Shown here: in pieces, positions 8,107 to 13,711 of the stretch | Layout of the letters: every line of letters begins with the position of its first letter | How positions within the stretch are numbered: the stretch's first letter is position 1 | From: Candidatus Pacearchaeota archaeon CG10_big_fil_rev_8_21_14_0_10_32_14 | GTDB taxonomy: Archaea; Nanobdellota; Nanobdellia; Pacearchaeales; GW2011-AR1 | Direction of reading: 5' to 3' | NCBI GenBank assembly: GCA_002763085.1 | Contig: PFCY01000013.1 | Location: forward strand, 1-21,847 | DNA length: 21,847 nucleotides | The notes under the pieces: generated by a model | The model's database searches: none | Seen by the model: only the letters and a program-made list of their open reading frames with translations | Told to the model about the DNA's origin: nothing | Translations under genes and position numbers: made by a program

Positions 8107-8114
8107 TATATAAA
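8107..8114 (+). promoter_or_regulatory. TATA box for the DUF2283 gene
   Basis: TATATAAA lies about 26 nt before the ATG at 8136. It supports that start rather than the upstream in-frame ATG at 8043, which lies within the PIN gene. Confidence 0.55.
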
Positions 8115-8135
8115 TATCGTAACTGTCTATTATAT

Positions 8136-8339
8136 ATGAAAATTAATTTTGATAAAACAGCAGATGCAGTGCATATAGAATTTTGCGAAGGAAAATTTGA
8201 TTCTAATAAGAAATTAGATGATTTTACTATCATTGATTTAGATAAAAAGAGAAATATTCTGGGAATAGAATTACTTGAAGTAAGCAAAAGAATTTCTAAA
8301 GATTTCTTATCAAATATAAGTGTTACTAATTTAGCTTAG
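8136..8339 (+). CDS. DUF2283 family small protein
   Basis: 67 residues. MKINFDKTADAVHIEF, LDDFTIIDLDKKRNILGIELL and a final EVSKRI follow the DUF2283 pattern (strand, D-x-A-D-A, then a GIEIL motif). The family is small, widespread and of unknown function; members often lie next to toxin genes. It has its own TATA box and is 46 bp downstream of the PIN gene. Fragment A3 begins a few bases after its TAG. It might be a third member of the cassette or a separate cassette. Confidence 0.75.
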   Translation: MKINFDKTADAVHIEFCEGKFDSNKKLDDFTIIDLDKKRNILGIELLEVSKRISKDFLSNISVTNLA

Positions 8340-8346
8340 TCTTTAT

Positions 8347-8415
8347 TTTGATTTCTGTGATAAAGATTTCGTACTCCGTGTCGCTGATGTTGCAGTGTTT
8401 GTAGCGTTGAGTTAA
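8347..8415 (+). pseudogene. Fragment A3: shortest copy of the 3' end of gene A
   Basis: About 69 bp matches the last 20 or so codons: FDFCDKDFVLRVADVAVFVALS, where gene A has FDFCDKEECQDVAVFVALS. It starts inside the KAFDF codons and ends at the same TAA as every other copy. The segment TTCGTACTCCGTGTCGCTG (8368-8386) is identical in A1 and A2. Confidence 0.85.
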
Positions 8416-8475
8416 TTTTGAATTAATTTTTTTGTTGTACGAATGATAAATTAAGATTCACAATTATCTGTATTT

Positions 8476-8874
8476 TTATATCAAACCAAAAACATCTTCT
8501 GGTTTAATAATCTTTATTCCTTGATATTCTTTTAACTTCAATAAATGCTTATCATAAGTGATGATGTATTCTGAATTTGATTCTTGTGCACACTCCAAAA
8601 CGATATTATCATCCGGATCATCTTTAATGATATCCAGTTTTATTGATGGACTTACAAGTGTAGTAATAAATAGAATCTTTTCAATGATATTTTCAACTTC
8701 TTCGTTTGAATATTTAAAATCTCTTATCAACACTTCATTAAATTCTTCTATAATCTCTTTTGTTGTAAAAAGTTGAGCGTCGGCTTCAATTAATTTTATT
8801 AATAATTTATGCGCAACACTATTTTTCCATTGAGTAGCAGAAATTAGAAAGTTAGTATCCAGGGTAAATTTCAT
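8476..8874 (-). CDS. PIN-domain toxin (VapC, COG1569-like)
   Basis: 132 residues. The pattern DTNFLISA (D6), EIIEEFNEVL (E43/E44), DDPDDNIVLECA (D85-D89) and YIITYDKHLLKL (D108) followed by GIKIIKPEDVF is that of the putative PIN toxin family often called COG1569. All acidic positions are intact, so it is likely an active RNase. It overlaps its AbrB-type antitoxin by 4 bp (ATGA). The gap of 60 bp to fragment A3 is AT-rich and shows nothing else. Confidence 0.85.
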   Translation of the reverse strand: MKFTLDTNFLISATQWKNSVAHKLLIKLIEADAQLFTTKEIIEEFNEVLIRDFKYSNEEVENIIEKILFITTLVSPSIKLDIIKDDPDDNIVLECAQESNSEYIITYDKHLLKLKEYQGIKIIKPEDVFGLI

Positions 8875-9149
8875 TTTCTTTTTTCTTTTCTTAGTTTATG
8901 CACTAAATCTGAGACTTCACTTTCTTTTATTCCTAACTTATTAGATTTGATTTCTCCTTTCATAGCAATTTCTTTTAAATCTCTAATCAATTCTTCTTTT
9001 GAAGGTGTTTCTATTTTTTTTAAGATTACACTATCCTTTCCAGCAACGACTGCAAAAATTGTCCCTTCGGATGCATCTATTTCCAATCTAATTCCTTGAG
9101 GTATCACAATTTGTCCTTTCGAAGACATTTTTATCATTTCTATTGTCAT
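8871..9149 (-). CDS. AbrB-type VapB antitoxin
   Basis: 92 residues. MSSKGQIVIPQGIRLEI followed by EGTIFAVVAGKDSVILKKI is the swapped-hairpin AbrB/SpoVT DNA-binding fold. The C-terminal half is a charged helix that would wrap the toxin. Two in-frame ATG codons at residues 5 and 8 are possible starts; the first is used because the TATA box lies about 50 nt upstream, giving a short leader rather than a leaderless mRNA. It is probably autoregulatory. Confidence 0.85.
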   Translation of the reverse strand: MTIEMIKMSSKGQIVIPQGIRLEIDASEGTIFAVVAGKDSVILKKIETPSKEELIRDLKEIAMKGEIKSNKLGIKESEVSDLVHKLRKEKRK

Positions 9150-9196
9150 ATTAATTTTCTTCCCTATTCTTACCTTCTTACAATAAGATATGCTTA

Positions 9197-9205
9197 TTTA
9201 TATAT
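9197..9205 (-). promoter_or_regulatory. TATA box for the AbrB/PIN operon
   Basis: TTTATATAT (plus strand) predicts transcription from about 9175, leaving a leader of about 26 nt. The weak AGGGAAG about 12 nt before the ATG could act in initiation. Confidence 0.4.
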
Positions 9206-9231
9206 TTTTTGGTTGATAGCGAAATCCTTCA

Positions 9232-9398
9232 GGTTACCCAATCGCCCTTGCGGGCTTAGTACCAGCTCGTTTAACAAACGAAAACGCCAAACATCTTCTC
9301 TAGAGATCTTCTTGTTTCTTCATCAAAACCTTCCTTACGCAATGAAATCAGATAATCCTTCGTTCTCAGTGTCGCTCGTGTTTGTGGCGTTGAATTAA
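9232..9398 (+). pseudogene. Fragment A4: copy of the 3' end of gene A with internal deletion
   Basis: It starts at GGTTACCCAATCGCC, exactly as in gene A near 5041. From 9247 to 9345 it is identical to A1. The segment between the two GC-rich repeats present in A1 and A2 is missing: TTCGTTCTCAGTGTCGCTCG joins directly to TGTTTGTGGCG, consistent with deletion between short repeats. It ends at the family stop (TAA 9396-9398), which overlaps the stop of the HEPN gene on the other strand. Confidence 0.85.
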
Positions 9399-9832
9399 TT
9401 TTGAATTAATTTTTTTAATTTTGGAACGATGCTTACCATAAACCCTAAAACCTTTTTAGCATAATCTTCATCTAAAATTTTTCCGTAATACTTTGTTCCA
9501 TTCCTAAAATATCTAAGTTCATCCATAAAAACAATATCCATTTGGGAAAAATTCAATTTTGAAAGATAGGATACTTCAGCTTCATGTGAATTTCCCGCAT
9601 TATATCCATCAGTAAACATTTTTGCTCTTATTAACTCCATGATAATATCGTAACTCGAATCAACAATAAAATTATAATTCATTTTATTTTTAGGGATTAA
9701 TTTTAATGAGGTTTGAAGAAATTCTTTCTTTTCATCTGATTCTTTTATTAAAGATAAAGATCTAAATTTGTTGGGGGATTGTTTCTTGATTATGCCGATT
9801 TTTAAATATTCTTCAAACGTTTTTATTGCCAT
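9395..9832 (-). CDS. HEPN-domain protein, probable toxin (atypical RN-YYG motif)
   Basis: 145 residues, related to the 5250-5675 protein. The signature region is FRNGTKYYGK (R110, N111, Y115, Y116, G117), with no His at the canonical HEPN position. The first ~45 residues include KTFEEYLKIGIIKKQSPN, typical of HEPN partners of MNT proteins. It overlaps the upstream HTH-MNT gene by 10 bp. Its last codons and stop lie in the A4 tail (TTAATT). Toxicity is inferred from the pairing and not shown by a known catalytic motif. Confidence 0.7.
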   Translation of the reverse strand: MAIKTFEEYLKIGIIKKQSPNKFRSLSLIKESDEKKEFLQTSLKLIPKNKMNYNFIVDSSYDIIMELIRAKMFTDGYNAGNSHEAEVSYLSKLNFSQMDIVFMDELRYFRNGTKYYGKILDEDYAKKVLGFMVSIVPKLKKLIQN

Positions 9833-10377
9833 AATTCAATACTTCCCCTAATAACAATACCATTTAAGATATTATTTAATAGATGTGCATTGATACTCTT
9901 AAAATCTTTATAGAAATTTATAATTATTTTTCTTTCTAATAATTTTTCAAAATTTGCTAAGTCCAATATTTTTTCTTTAGTACCAATAATTGCTATATCT
10001 ATATCGGATAAAATAGTATCTTCTCCATGAGAATATGACCCAAATAAGATTATTGTAGAACCTGGAAACAGATCATATAAATAATAAACAAAATCTGAAT
10101 CATAAATTTGTTTTAGATTATCCACCCTTTTGAGACCGATTACCTTTTGATTATCTCTATTTAATTCTATTGAAAGTCTTCCAGATAATTTATCCTTCCT
10201 CACTGTAATCAAATCCAATTTTTCTAATTTGGGTAAAGATTTTGATATCGCTGGCTGTGAAACACTTACTAGATTAGATAAATTCCTTGCATTTAATGTA
10301 GTCCCTGCTTTTTTGTTTAATGTCCTTAATATTTCTTGTTCAAGTAATGTTAACTTTAGTTTACTTATATTAACCAT
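9823..10377 (-). CDS. MarR-like HTH plus MNT nucleotidyltransferase, probable antitoxin
   Basis: 184 residues from the ATG at 10377. This start lies about 27 nt from the TATA box; an ATG at 10386 is possible but less well placed. Residues about 12-75 are a winged HTH (NARNLSNLVSVSQPAISKSL). The MNT signature is G113-S114-x10-D125-I-D127. Function as for the 5672-6181 protein: antitoxin and likely repressor. The sequence is only distantly similar to that one although the promoter junction next to the A fragment is identical. Confidence 0.8.
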   Translation of the reverse strand: MVNISKLKLTLLEQEILRTLNKKAGTTLNARNLSNLVSVSQPAISKSLPKLEKLDLITVRKDKLSGRLSIELNRDNQKVIGLKRVDNLKQIYDSDFVYYLYDLFPGSTIILFGSYSHGEDTILSDIDIAIIGTKEKILDLANFEKLLERKIIINFYKDFKSINAHLLNNILNGIVIRGSIELWQ

Positions 10378-10378
10378 A

Positions 10379-10407
10379 GTTAACATATATTAACTTAAGT
10401 TTATAAA
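10379..10407 (-). promoter_or_regulatory. TATA box and inverted-repeat operator of the HTH-MNT/HEPN operon
   Basis: TATA-like TTTATAAA at 10400-10407 and the inverted repeat GTTAACATATATTAAC at 10379-10394, which lies directly ahead of the start codon. This position suits autorepression by the HTH domain. Confidence 0.55.
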
Positions 10408-10418
10408 ACTTTTTATCA

Positions 10419-10632
10419 CTTGCAGGTTTAGTCCCAGCTCGTTTAACAAACGAAAATGGAAATATAGTTCCGGGAGATTTACTTGTATCTTCTTCAAAAC
10501 CTTCCTTACGCAATGAAATCAGAAAATCCTTCGTTCTTAGTGTCGCACGTTGTCGGAAAAGCGTTTGACTTTTGCGATAAAGACCGTGTACTCCGTGTCG
10601 CAGGTGTTGCAGTGTTTGTAGCTTTGAGTTAA
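10419..10632 (+). pseudogene. Fragment A5: copy of the 3' end of gene A
   Basis: It matches gene A from LAGLVPA to the stop. The part NPSFLVSHVVGKAFDFCDK then RVLRVAGVAVFVALS is in frame with the gene A ending, but the shared +1 change just before ATGAAATC breaks the frame with the upstream part. Relative to A1-A4 it has extra differences, so it is the most diverged of the full-length copies. The MntA/HepT promoter begins 8 bp after its TAA. Confidence 0.85.
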
Positions 10633-10640
10633 AAAGCAAG

Positions 10641-10650
10641 TTTTATATAA
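10641..10650 (+). promoter_or_regulatory. TATA box for the MntA-HepT operon
   Basis: TTTTATATAA is about 26 nt before the ATG at 10671. Confidence 0.55.
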
Positions 10651-10670
10651 TTCTTTAATTTGATTTAAAT

Positions 10671-11063
10671 ATGGATAAAAAAGAACTAATTAAAGAATTT
10701 TTTGAAAAAATAAAAGATAGTGCTGACTATAATAAAATTCAATTTATTATCCTCTTTGGAAGTTATTCACAAAACAAACAGACAAAATTCTCAGATATTG
10801 ACATTGCAATTTACTTTAAAGGAAATAAAAAAGAGAGATTTGATTTTAGACTAAAATTATTGACCGGATTAAAAGATAAATACGATGTCCATATATTTCA
10901 GGATTTACCTCTTCCTCTAAGAATTTCTGTATTAAAAGGAGAATTAATTTATTTCAAAGACATGGACTTTGTTTATGAGACAGCTTATCAAACAATAAGG
11001 GCATATGATGACATAAAGGGATATTATCTCGAATATATAAATCTAAAAAAGAATTTATCATGA
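10671..11063 (+). CDS. mntA: MntA-like nucleotidyltransferase antitoxin
   Basis: 130 residues with the full minimal nucleotidyltransferase signature G30-S31-x10-D42-I-D44 and a following YDVHIFQDLPLPLR strand, as in MntA. In the characterised family MntA blocks HepT by transferring AMP units to the toxin; the same is expected here. It lacks a separate HTH domain. The last codons overlap the HepT start (ATGA). Confidence 0.85.
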   Translation: MDKKELIKEFFEKIKDSADYNKIQFIILFGSYSQNKQTKFSDIDIAIYFKGNKKERFDFRLKLLTGLKDKYDVHIFQDLPLPLRISVLKGELIYFKDMDFVYETAYQTIRAYDDIKGYYLEYINLKKNLS

Positions 11064-11491
11064 AAAGAAAAAAAGAGTTAAGAAAACAAATCATAGAATC
11101 AAAGTGCGAAAAAATAATTGATAATCTTGAATATATTGAAGAAACTTTACCTGATTCTTACGAACAATTTTCAAAATCTAGAATGTTAAAAGATTCTATA
11201 TACAAAGAAATAGAGTTTTCTATTGAACTTGTTCTTGATATTTGCTCTATAATTAACATGGATCTCAGGCTTGGAGTTCCAGATGTTGAAGATAACATAC
11301 TTGATAATTTAGAAAAGAATAAAATCTTATCTCAAAAATCTATAAATCTAATAAGAGAAATGAAAAAGTTTCGAAATATACTCGTTCATAAATATGGGGA
11401 AATTGATGACTCTATTGCATATGAATCAATTAAAGAAGGAATCAAGGATTTTGAATATATTCTTAAAAAAATTGAGAATCTTTTAAAATAA
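11060..11491 (+). CDS. hepT: HepT-like HEPN RNase toxin (DUF86)
   Basis: 143 residues with the canonical R-x4-H-x-Y motif: R105, H110, Y112 in FRNILVHKYGEI. The helical body, with EFSIELVLDICS before the motif, is typical of DUF86. The Tyr is the residue modified by MntA in studied systems. It forms an operon with the upstream mntA-like gene through a 4-bp overlap. The module is intact and likely active. Confidence 0.9.
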   Translation: MKRKKELRKQIIESKCEKIIDNLEYIEETLPDSYEQFSKSRMLKDSIYKEIEFSIELVLDICSIINMDLRLGVPDVEDNILDNLEKNKILSQKSINLIREMKKFRNILVHKYGEIDDSIAYESIKEGIKDFEYILKKIENLLK

Positions 11492-11517
11492 AAACCGATA
11501 TAACCATAATATAATCC

Positions 11518-11772
11518 TTATAAATTATTTTCTTTTTCTAAACCAATCTTAGTATAAATTACACATTCCAAATCTTCAAAGTAATCATTAAGAGTTCTTA
11601 GAATCCATTTCTCTCTGATTTTTTGAGGTAATTTTTTCGAATCTTCAATTAACTTTAGAAAATGTAGCTTTTTGACTAACTCCTATTTTTCTAAATAATC
11701 AGCCTCAAGCCACTCTTTCCAAAATGGAATTTCAAAGTCCGAATCTTCCTTATAAATTAATTCATTTTTCAT
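11518..11772 (-). pseudogene. Small protein gene interrupted by one in-frame TAG
   Basis: Reading from the ATG at 11772, the frame is MKNELIYKEDSDFEIPFWKE..., stops at TAG at codon 30 (11683-11685), and then continues without further stops for 54 codons (ELVKKLHFLKLIEDSKKLPQ... to ECVIYTKIGLEKENNL) to TAA at 11518-11520. A TATA-like AT-rich stretch lies about 25 nt before the start. The sequence before and after the TAG looks like one acidic/basic helical protein of about 84 residues. No family is recognised. A point nonsense mutation, readthrough or a sequencing error could explain it. It occupies most of the 373-bp gap between hepT and the next TA module; 11773-11834 shows only AT-rich sequence. 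Confidence 0.55.
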
Positions 11773-11834
11773 GAATAGAAATATGAAAGTTTATTTTTAT
11801 TAATTTTTTTAATTTTAAAAAACAGAATAGAAAT

Positions 11835-11843
11835 GTTTAAATA
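11835..11843 (+). promoter_or_regulatory. TATA box for the 11865 VapBC operon
   Basis: GTTTAAATA is about 26 nt before the ATG at 11865. Confidence 0.55.
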
Positions 11844-11864
11844 GTATAATTATATTGTTTATAC

Positions 11865-12089
11865 ATGATAGAAATAAAAACTAACTTAAGAAAATGGGGA
11901 AATTCATTCGGAGTAATTGTCCCTCAAAAAGACCTTGAATCTACAAACATCAAAGAAGGAGATGAAGTAATAATTCTTGTTAGAACCTGCAAAGACAATG
12001 TACTAAAAGAAATGTTTGGAACACATAAATTTTCAAAATCAACCAAACAATTAATGAAAGAAATGGACAAAGAATTGTACAATGACTGA
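11865..12089 (+). CDS. AbrB/MazE-type VapB antitoxin
   Basis: 74 residues. IKTNLRKWGNSFGVIVPQKD and EGDEVIILV make a single AbrB/MazE DNA-binding motif, followed by a C-terminal helix (FSKSTKQLMKEMDKEL) that probably contacts the toxin. The stop codon overlaps the PIN gene start by 8 bp. Likely autorepressor and antitoxin. Confidence 0.85.
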   Translation: MIEIKTNLRKWGNSFGVIVPQKDLESTNIKEGDEVIILVRTCKDNVLKEMFGTHKFSKSTKQLMKEMDKELYND

Positions 12090-12444
12090 ATATTTATACG
12101 ACACATATGCAATAATGGAAATTATTGGGGGTAATAAAAATTACAATGACTATTTAGGTGCAAGAGTTATCATAAATAATTTTATTTTTGCTGAACTTTG
12201 TTTTAATCTATTTAAAGTTAAATATCCCGATGCTGAAATTTTTCTTAATAAATGCAAAGAATTTATAGTTAGCATTAAACCAGAGGTCATAAAAAATGCA
12301 ATGAAATTCAGACAGGATAATAAAAAAAAGAACCTTTCAATGACCGATGCTATTTCTTATTTTCAATCTAAAGAATTAGGAATAAAATTCCTAACAGGAG
12401 ATAAAGAATTTGAACATCTTGATAATGTTGAATTTGTGAAATGA
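12082..12444 (+). CDS. PIN-domain RNase toxin (VapC)
   Basis: 120 residues. The PIN acidic residues are D7 (LYDTYAIMEII), E38 (FIFAEL), D89 (SMTDAISYF) and D107 (FLTGDKEFEHL). The complete set suggests an active nuclease. It overlaps its antitoxin by 8 bp. The region after its stop has the T-rich tail with TTTTTTCACCACCACTA that also follows the next module. Confidence 0.85.
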   Translation: MTEYLYDTYAIMEIIGGNKNYNDYLGARVIINNFIFAELCFNLFKVKYPDAEIFLNKCKEFIVSIKPEVIKNAMKFRQDNKKKNLSMTDAISYFQSKELGIKFLTGDKEFEHLDNVEFVK

Positions 12445-12463
12445 ATTATTCTAATATTTTTCA

Positions 12464-12480
12464 TTTTTTCACCACCACTA
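12464..12480 (+). repeat. 17-bp direct repeat TTTTTTCACCACCACTA (copy 1)
   Basis: An identical copy is at 13640-13656. Each follows a plus-strand cassette by about 10-20 bp, after a CTAAT-plus-T-run sequence, so the T run may act as terminator. The two repeats bracket the HEPN/MNT cassette 12620-13631. Confidence 0.7.
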
Positions 12481-12516
12481 CCATATTATTCAGTAAAAGG
12501 CTCTGTTAAAAAATCC

Positions 12517-12598
12517 CTGAGTAACGTTTAATCTACTCAGTAACATATAAGTAGTTGACTTAGTCTAATATGCAATTAAGTAACATAAAGTTTATATA
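12517..12598 (+). promoter_or_regulatory. Promoter region with inverted and direct repeats for the HEPN/MNT cassette
   Basis: CTGAGTA (12517-12523) and TACTCAG (12534-12540) form an inverted repeat. AGTAACATA occurs at 12539-12547 and 12579-12587. TTTATATA (12591-12598) is about 25 nt before the ATG at 12620. The repeats are candidate binding sites for a regulator; the cassette has no obvious HTH domain of its own. Confidence 0.5.
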
Positions 12599-12619
12599 CT
12601 TAGTATCATTAAGATAGTC

Positions 12620-13015
12620 ATGAAAATAGAAAGTCATTTAGAGAATTTGAAAGAAAGTTTAATTGAAATTGAAGATGCTATTACAAAGGGTCTTGAAGAA
12701 AAACAAAGGTCATTAGGTTTTCACACCTCTGCCGCAGCAATAGACATGCTTGAGATACTTCTTCATGAAAAGAATCTAATTGATTATGGATTTGTCATAA
12801 AACATGAATGGTTTAATTCAAAAAAAAGAATTAAAGAAAAATTTTCTTTTGAATTCCCTCATAAAAATGAAATAATAAATTTAATTTCTAAAATAGAGGC
12901 GGTTAGAAATACCTTATGTTATGGTAAAAGACAGGATAAAGAGGTTTTAAGAGATTTAATCGATAATTTTAATAAATTGAAATCAATATTTATGGAGGTC
13001 TCAAAATATGGATAA
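12620..13015 (+). CDS. HEPN-like protein paired with a nucleotidyltransferase
   Basis: 131 residues. FHTSAAAIDMLEILLHEKNLI, then IKHEWFNSKKRIKEKF and AVRNTLCYGKR (R96, N97, C100, Y101, G102), a recognisable archaeal HEPN-like family that pairs with MNT proteins. Like the 5250 and 9395 proteins it lacks the canonical His; the RN-Y-G core is kept. Here the HEPN-like gene comes first, and the MNT gene overlaps its end by 8 bp. RNase activity is uncertain; it could act as substrate-binding partner. Confidence 0.65.
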   Translation: MKIESHLENLKESLIEIEDAITKGLEEKQRSLGFHTSAAAIDMLEILLHEKNLIDYGFVIKHEWFNSKKRIKEKFSFEFPHKNEIINLISKIEAVRNTLCYGKRQDKEVLRDLIDNFNKLKSIFMEVSKYG

Positions 13016-13631
13016 TAAGTTAATTGCATATTCCCAAGATTTTGCTTCATTTGTAATTCAAAAAATAAAATCGGCTGATAAAATAAATCAGATCATATTG
13101 TATGGATCCGTTTCAAAAGGAGAAGAAAGTAACAATAGCGATATAGATTTGTTTTTTGATGTTAAAGACCAGAAAATCGAAAATGAAATATTAGGATTAC
13201 AAGAAAGGTATTATGATAGTGTTAAAGTAAAAAATTACTGGAAATTATTCAATATAAAAAATGAACTACATTGTACCATCGGGAAACTAGATGAATGGTC
13301 GGATTTGAAAGAGAGCATAAAGTCTCATGGAATAGTATTATATGGAAAATATAATGTAAAAACAAGTGGAGAACCCTTTGTTCTATATTCAGTAACTCAT
13401 GGGAATGTAAGAACAAAAAATATTTCTCTTTGGAGAAAACTATATGGTTATTCTCAGAAAGTCGGAAAGAAAAATTATATCTCAAAAGGTCTTGTTGAAG
13501 ATTGTGAAGGAGAAAAGTTAGCCAGAGGAGTTTTTATGGTTCCTAGTGAGTATTCGTATACAATCTCTTCTTACCTCGGAAAGAATAAAATAAAATTCGT
13601 TAAAAAACATTTCTATATTGAAAAACAATAA
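13008..13631 (+). CDS. MNT nucleotidyltransferase with C-terminal extension
   Basis: 207 residues. The signature G33-S34-x10-D45-I-D47 is present in LYGSVSKGEESNNSDIDLFF. After the core there are about 90 residues (from TSGEPFVLYSVTHGN to FVKKHFYIEKQ), with an arrangement TKNISLWRKLYGYSQKVGKK that I do not assign to a domain; it is longer than the usual MNT antitoxins. It follows the HEPN-like gene with an 8-bp overlap. A regulatory or nucleotidyltransferase role on the HEPN partner is inferred. Confidence 0.75.
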   Translation: MDNKLIAYSQDFASFVIQKIKSADKINQIILYGSVSKGEESNNSDIDLFFDVKDQKIENEILGLQERYYDSVKVKNYWKLFNIKNELHCTIGKLDEWSDLKESIKSHGIVLYGKYNVKTSGEPFVLYSVTHGNVRTKNISLWRKLYGYSQKVGKKNYISKGLVEDCEGEKLARGVFMVPSEYSYTISSYLGKNKIKFVKKHFYIEKQ

Positions 13632-13639
13632 TACTCTAA

Positions 13640-13656
13640 TTTTTTCACCACCACTA
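13640..13656 (+). repeat. 17-bp direct repeat TTTTTTCACCACCACTA (copy 2)
   Basis: Identical to 12464-12480, 1176 bp away. It lies 8 bp after the MNT stop and before the gene B promoter. Confidence 0.7.
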
Positions 13657-13682
13657 TCTAGTTAAATTTCCGATGCGAAAAG

Positions 13683-13690
13683 TTTAAATA
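13683..13690 (+). promoter_or_regulatory. TATA box for gene B
   Basis: TTTAAATA is about 26 nt before the ATG at 13712. The in-frame ATG at 13691 abuts the box and would lie upstream of transcription start, so 13712 is preferred. Confidence 0.6.
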
Positions 13691-13711
13691 ATGTTTTTTT
13701 CTGTAAACCTA

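Noticed and set aside
9096..9398. Plus-strand open frame across the AbrB promoter and fragment A4
   Set aside because: It is a chance frame covering the antisense of the antitoxin start and the pseudogene fragment, with no family resemblance.
6227..10632. Integron cassette array with attC sites
   Set aside because: No integrase gene is visible, and the repeats are gene 3' ends with variable left edges rather than short folded recombination sites.
4735..10632. Diversity-generating retroelement with template repeats
   Set aside because: Differences between copies are indels and synonymous changes, not adenine-specific substitutions, and no reverse transcriptase is present.
11683..11685. TAG read as pyrrolysine
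   Set aside because: Several neighbouring genes use TAG as a normal stop and no pyl genes are in the window; nonsense mutation is simpler.
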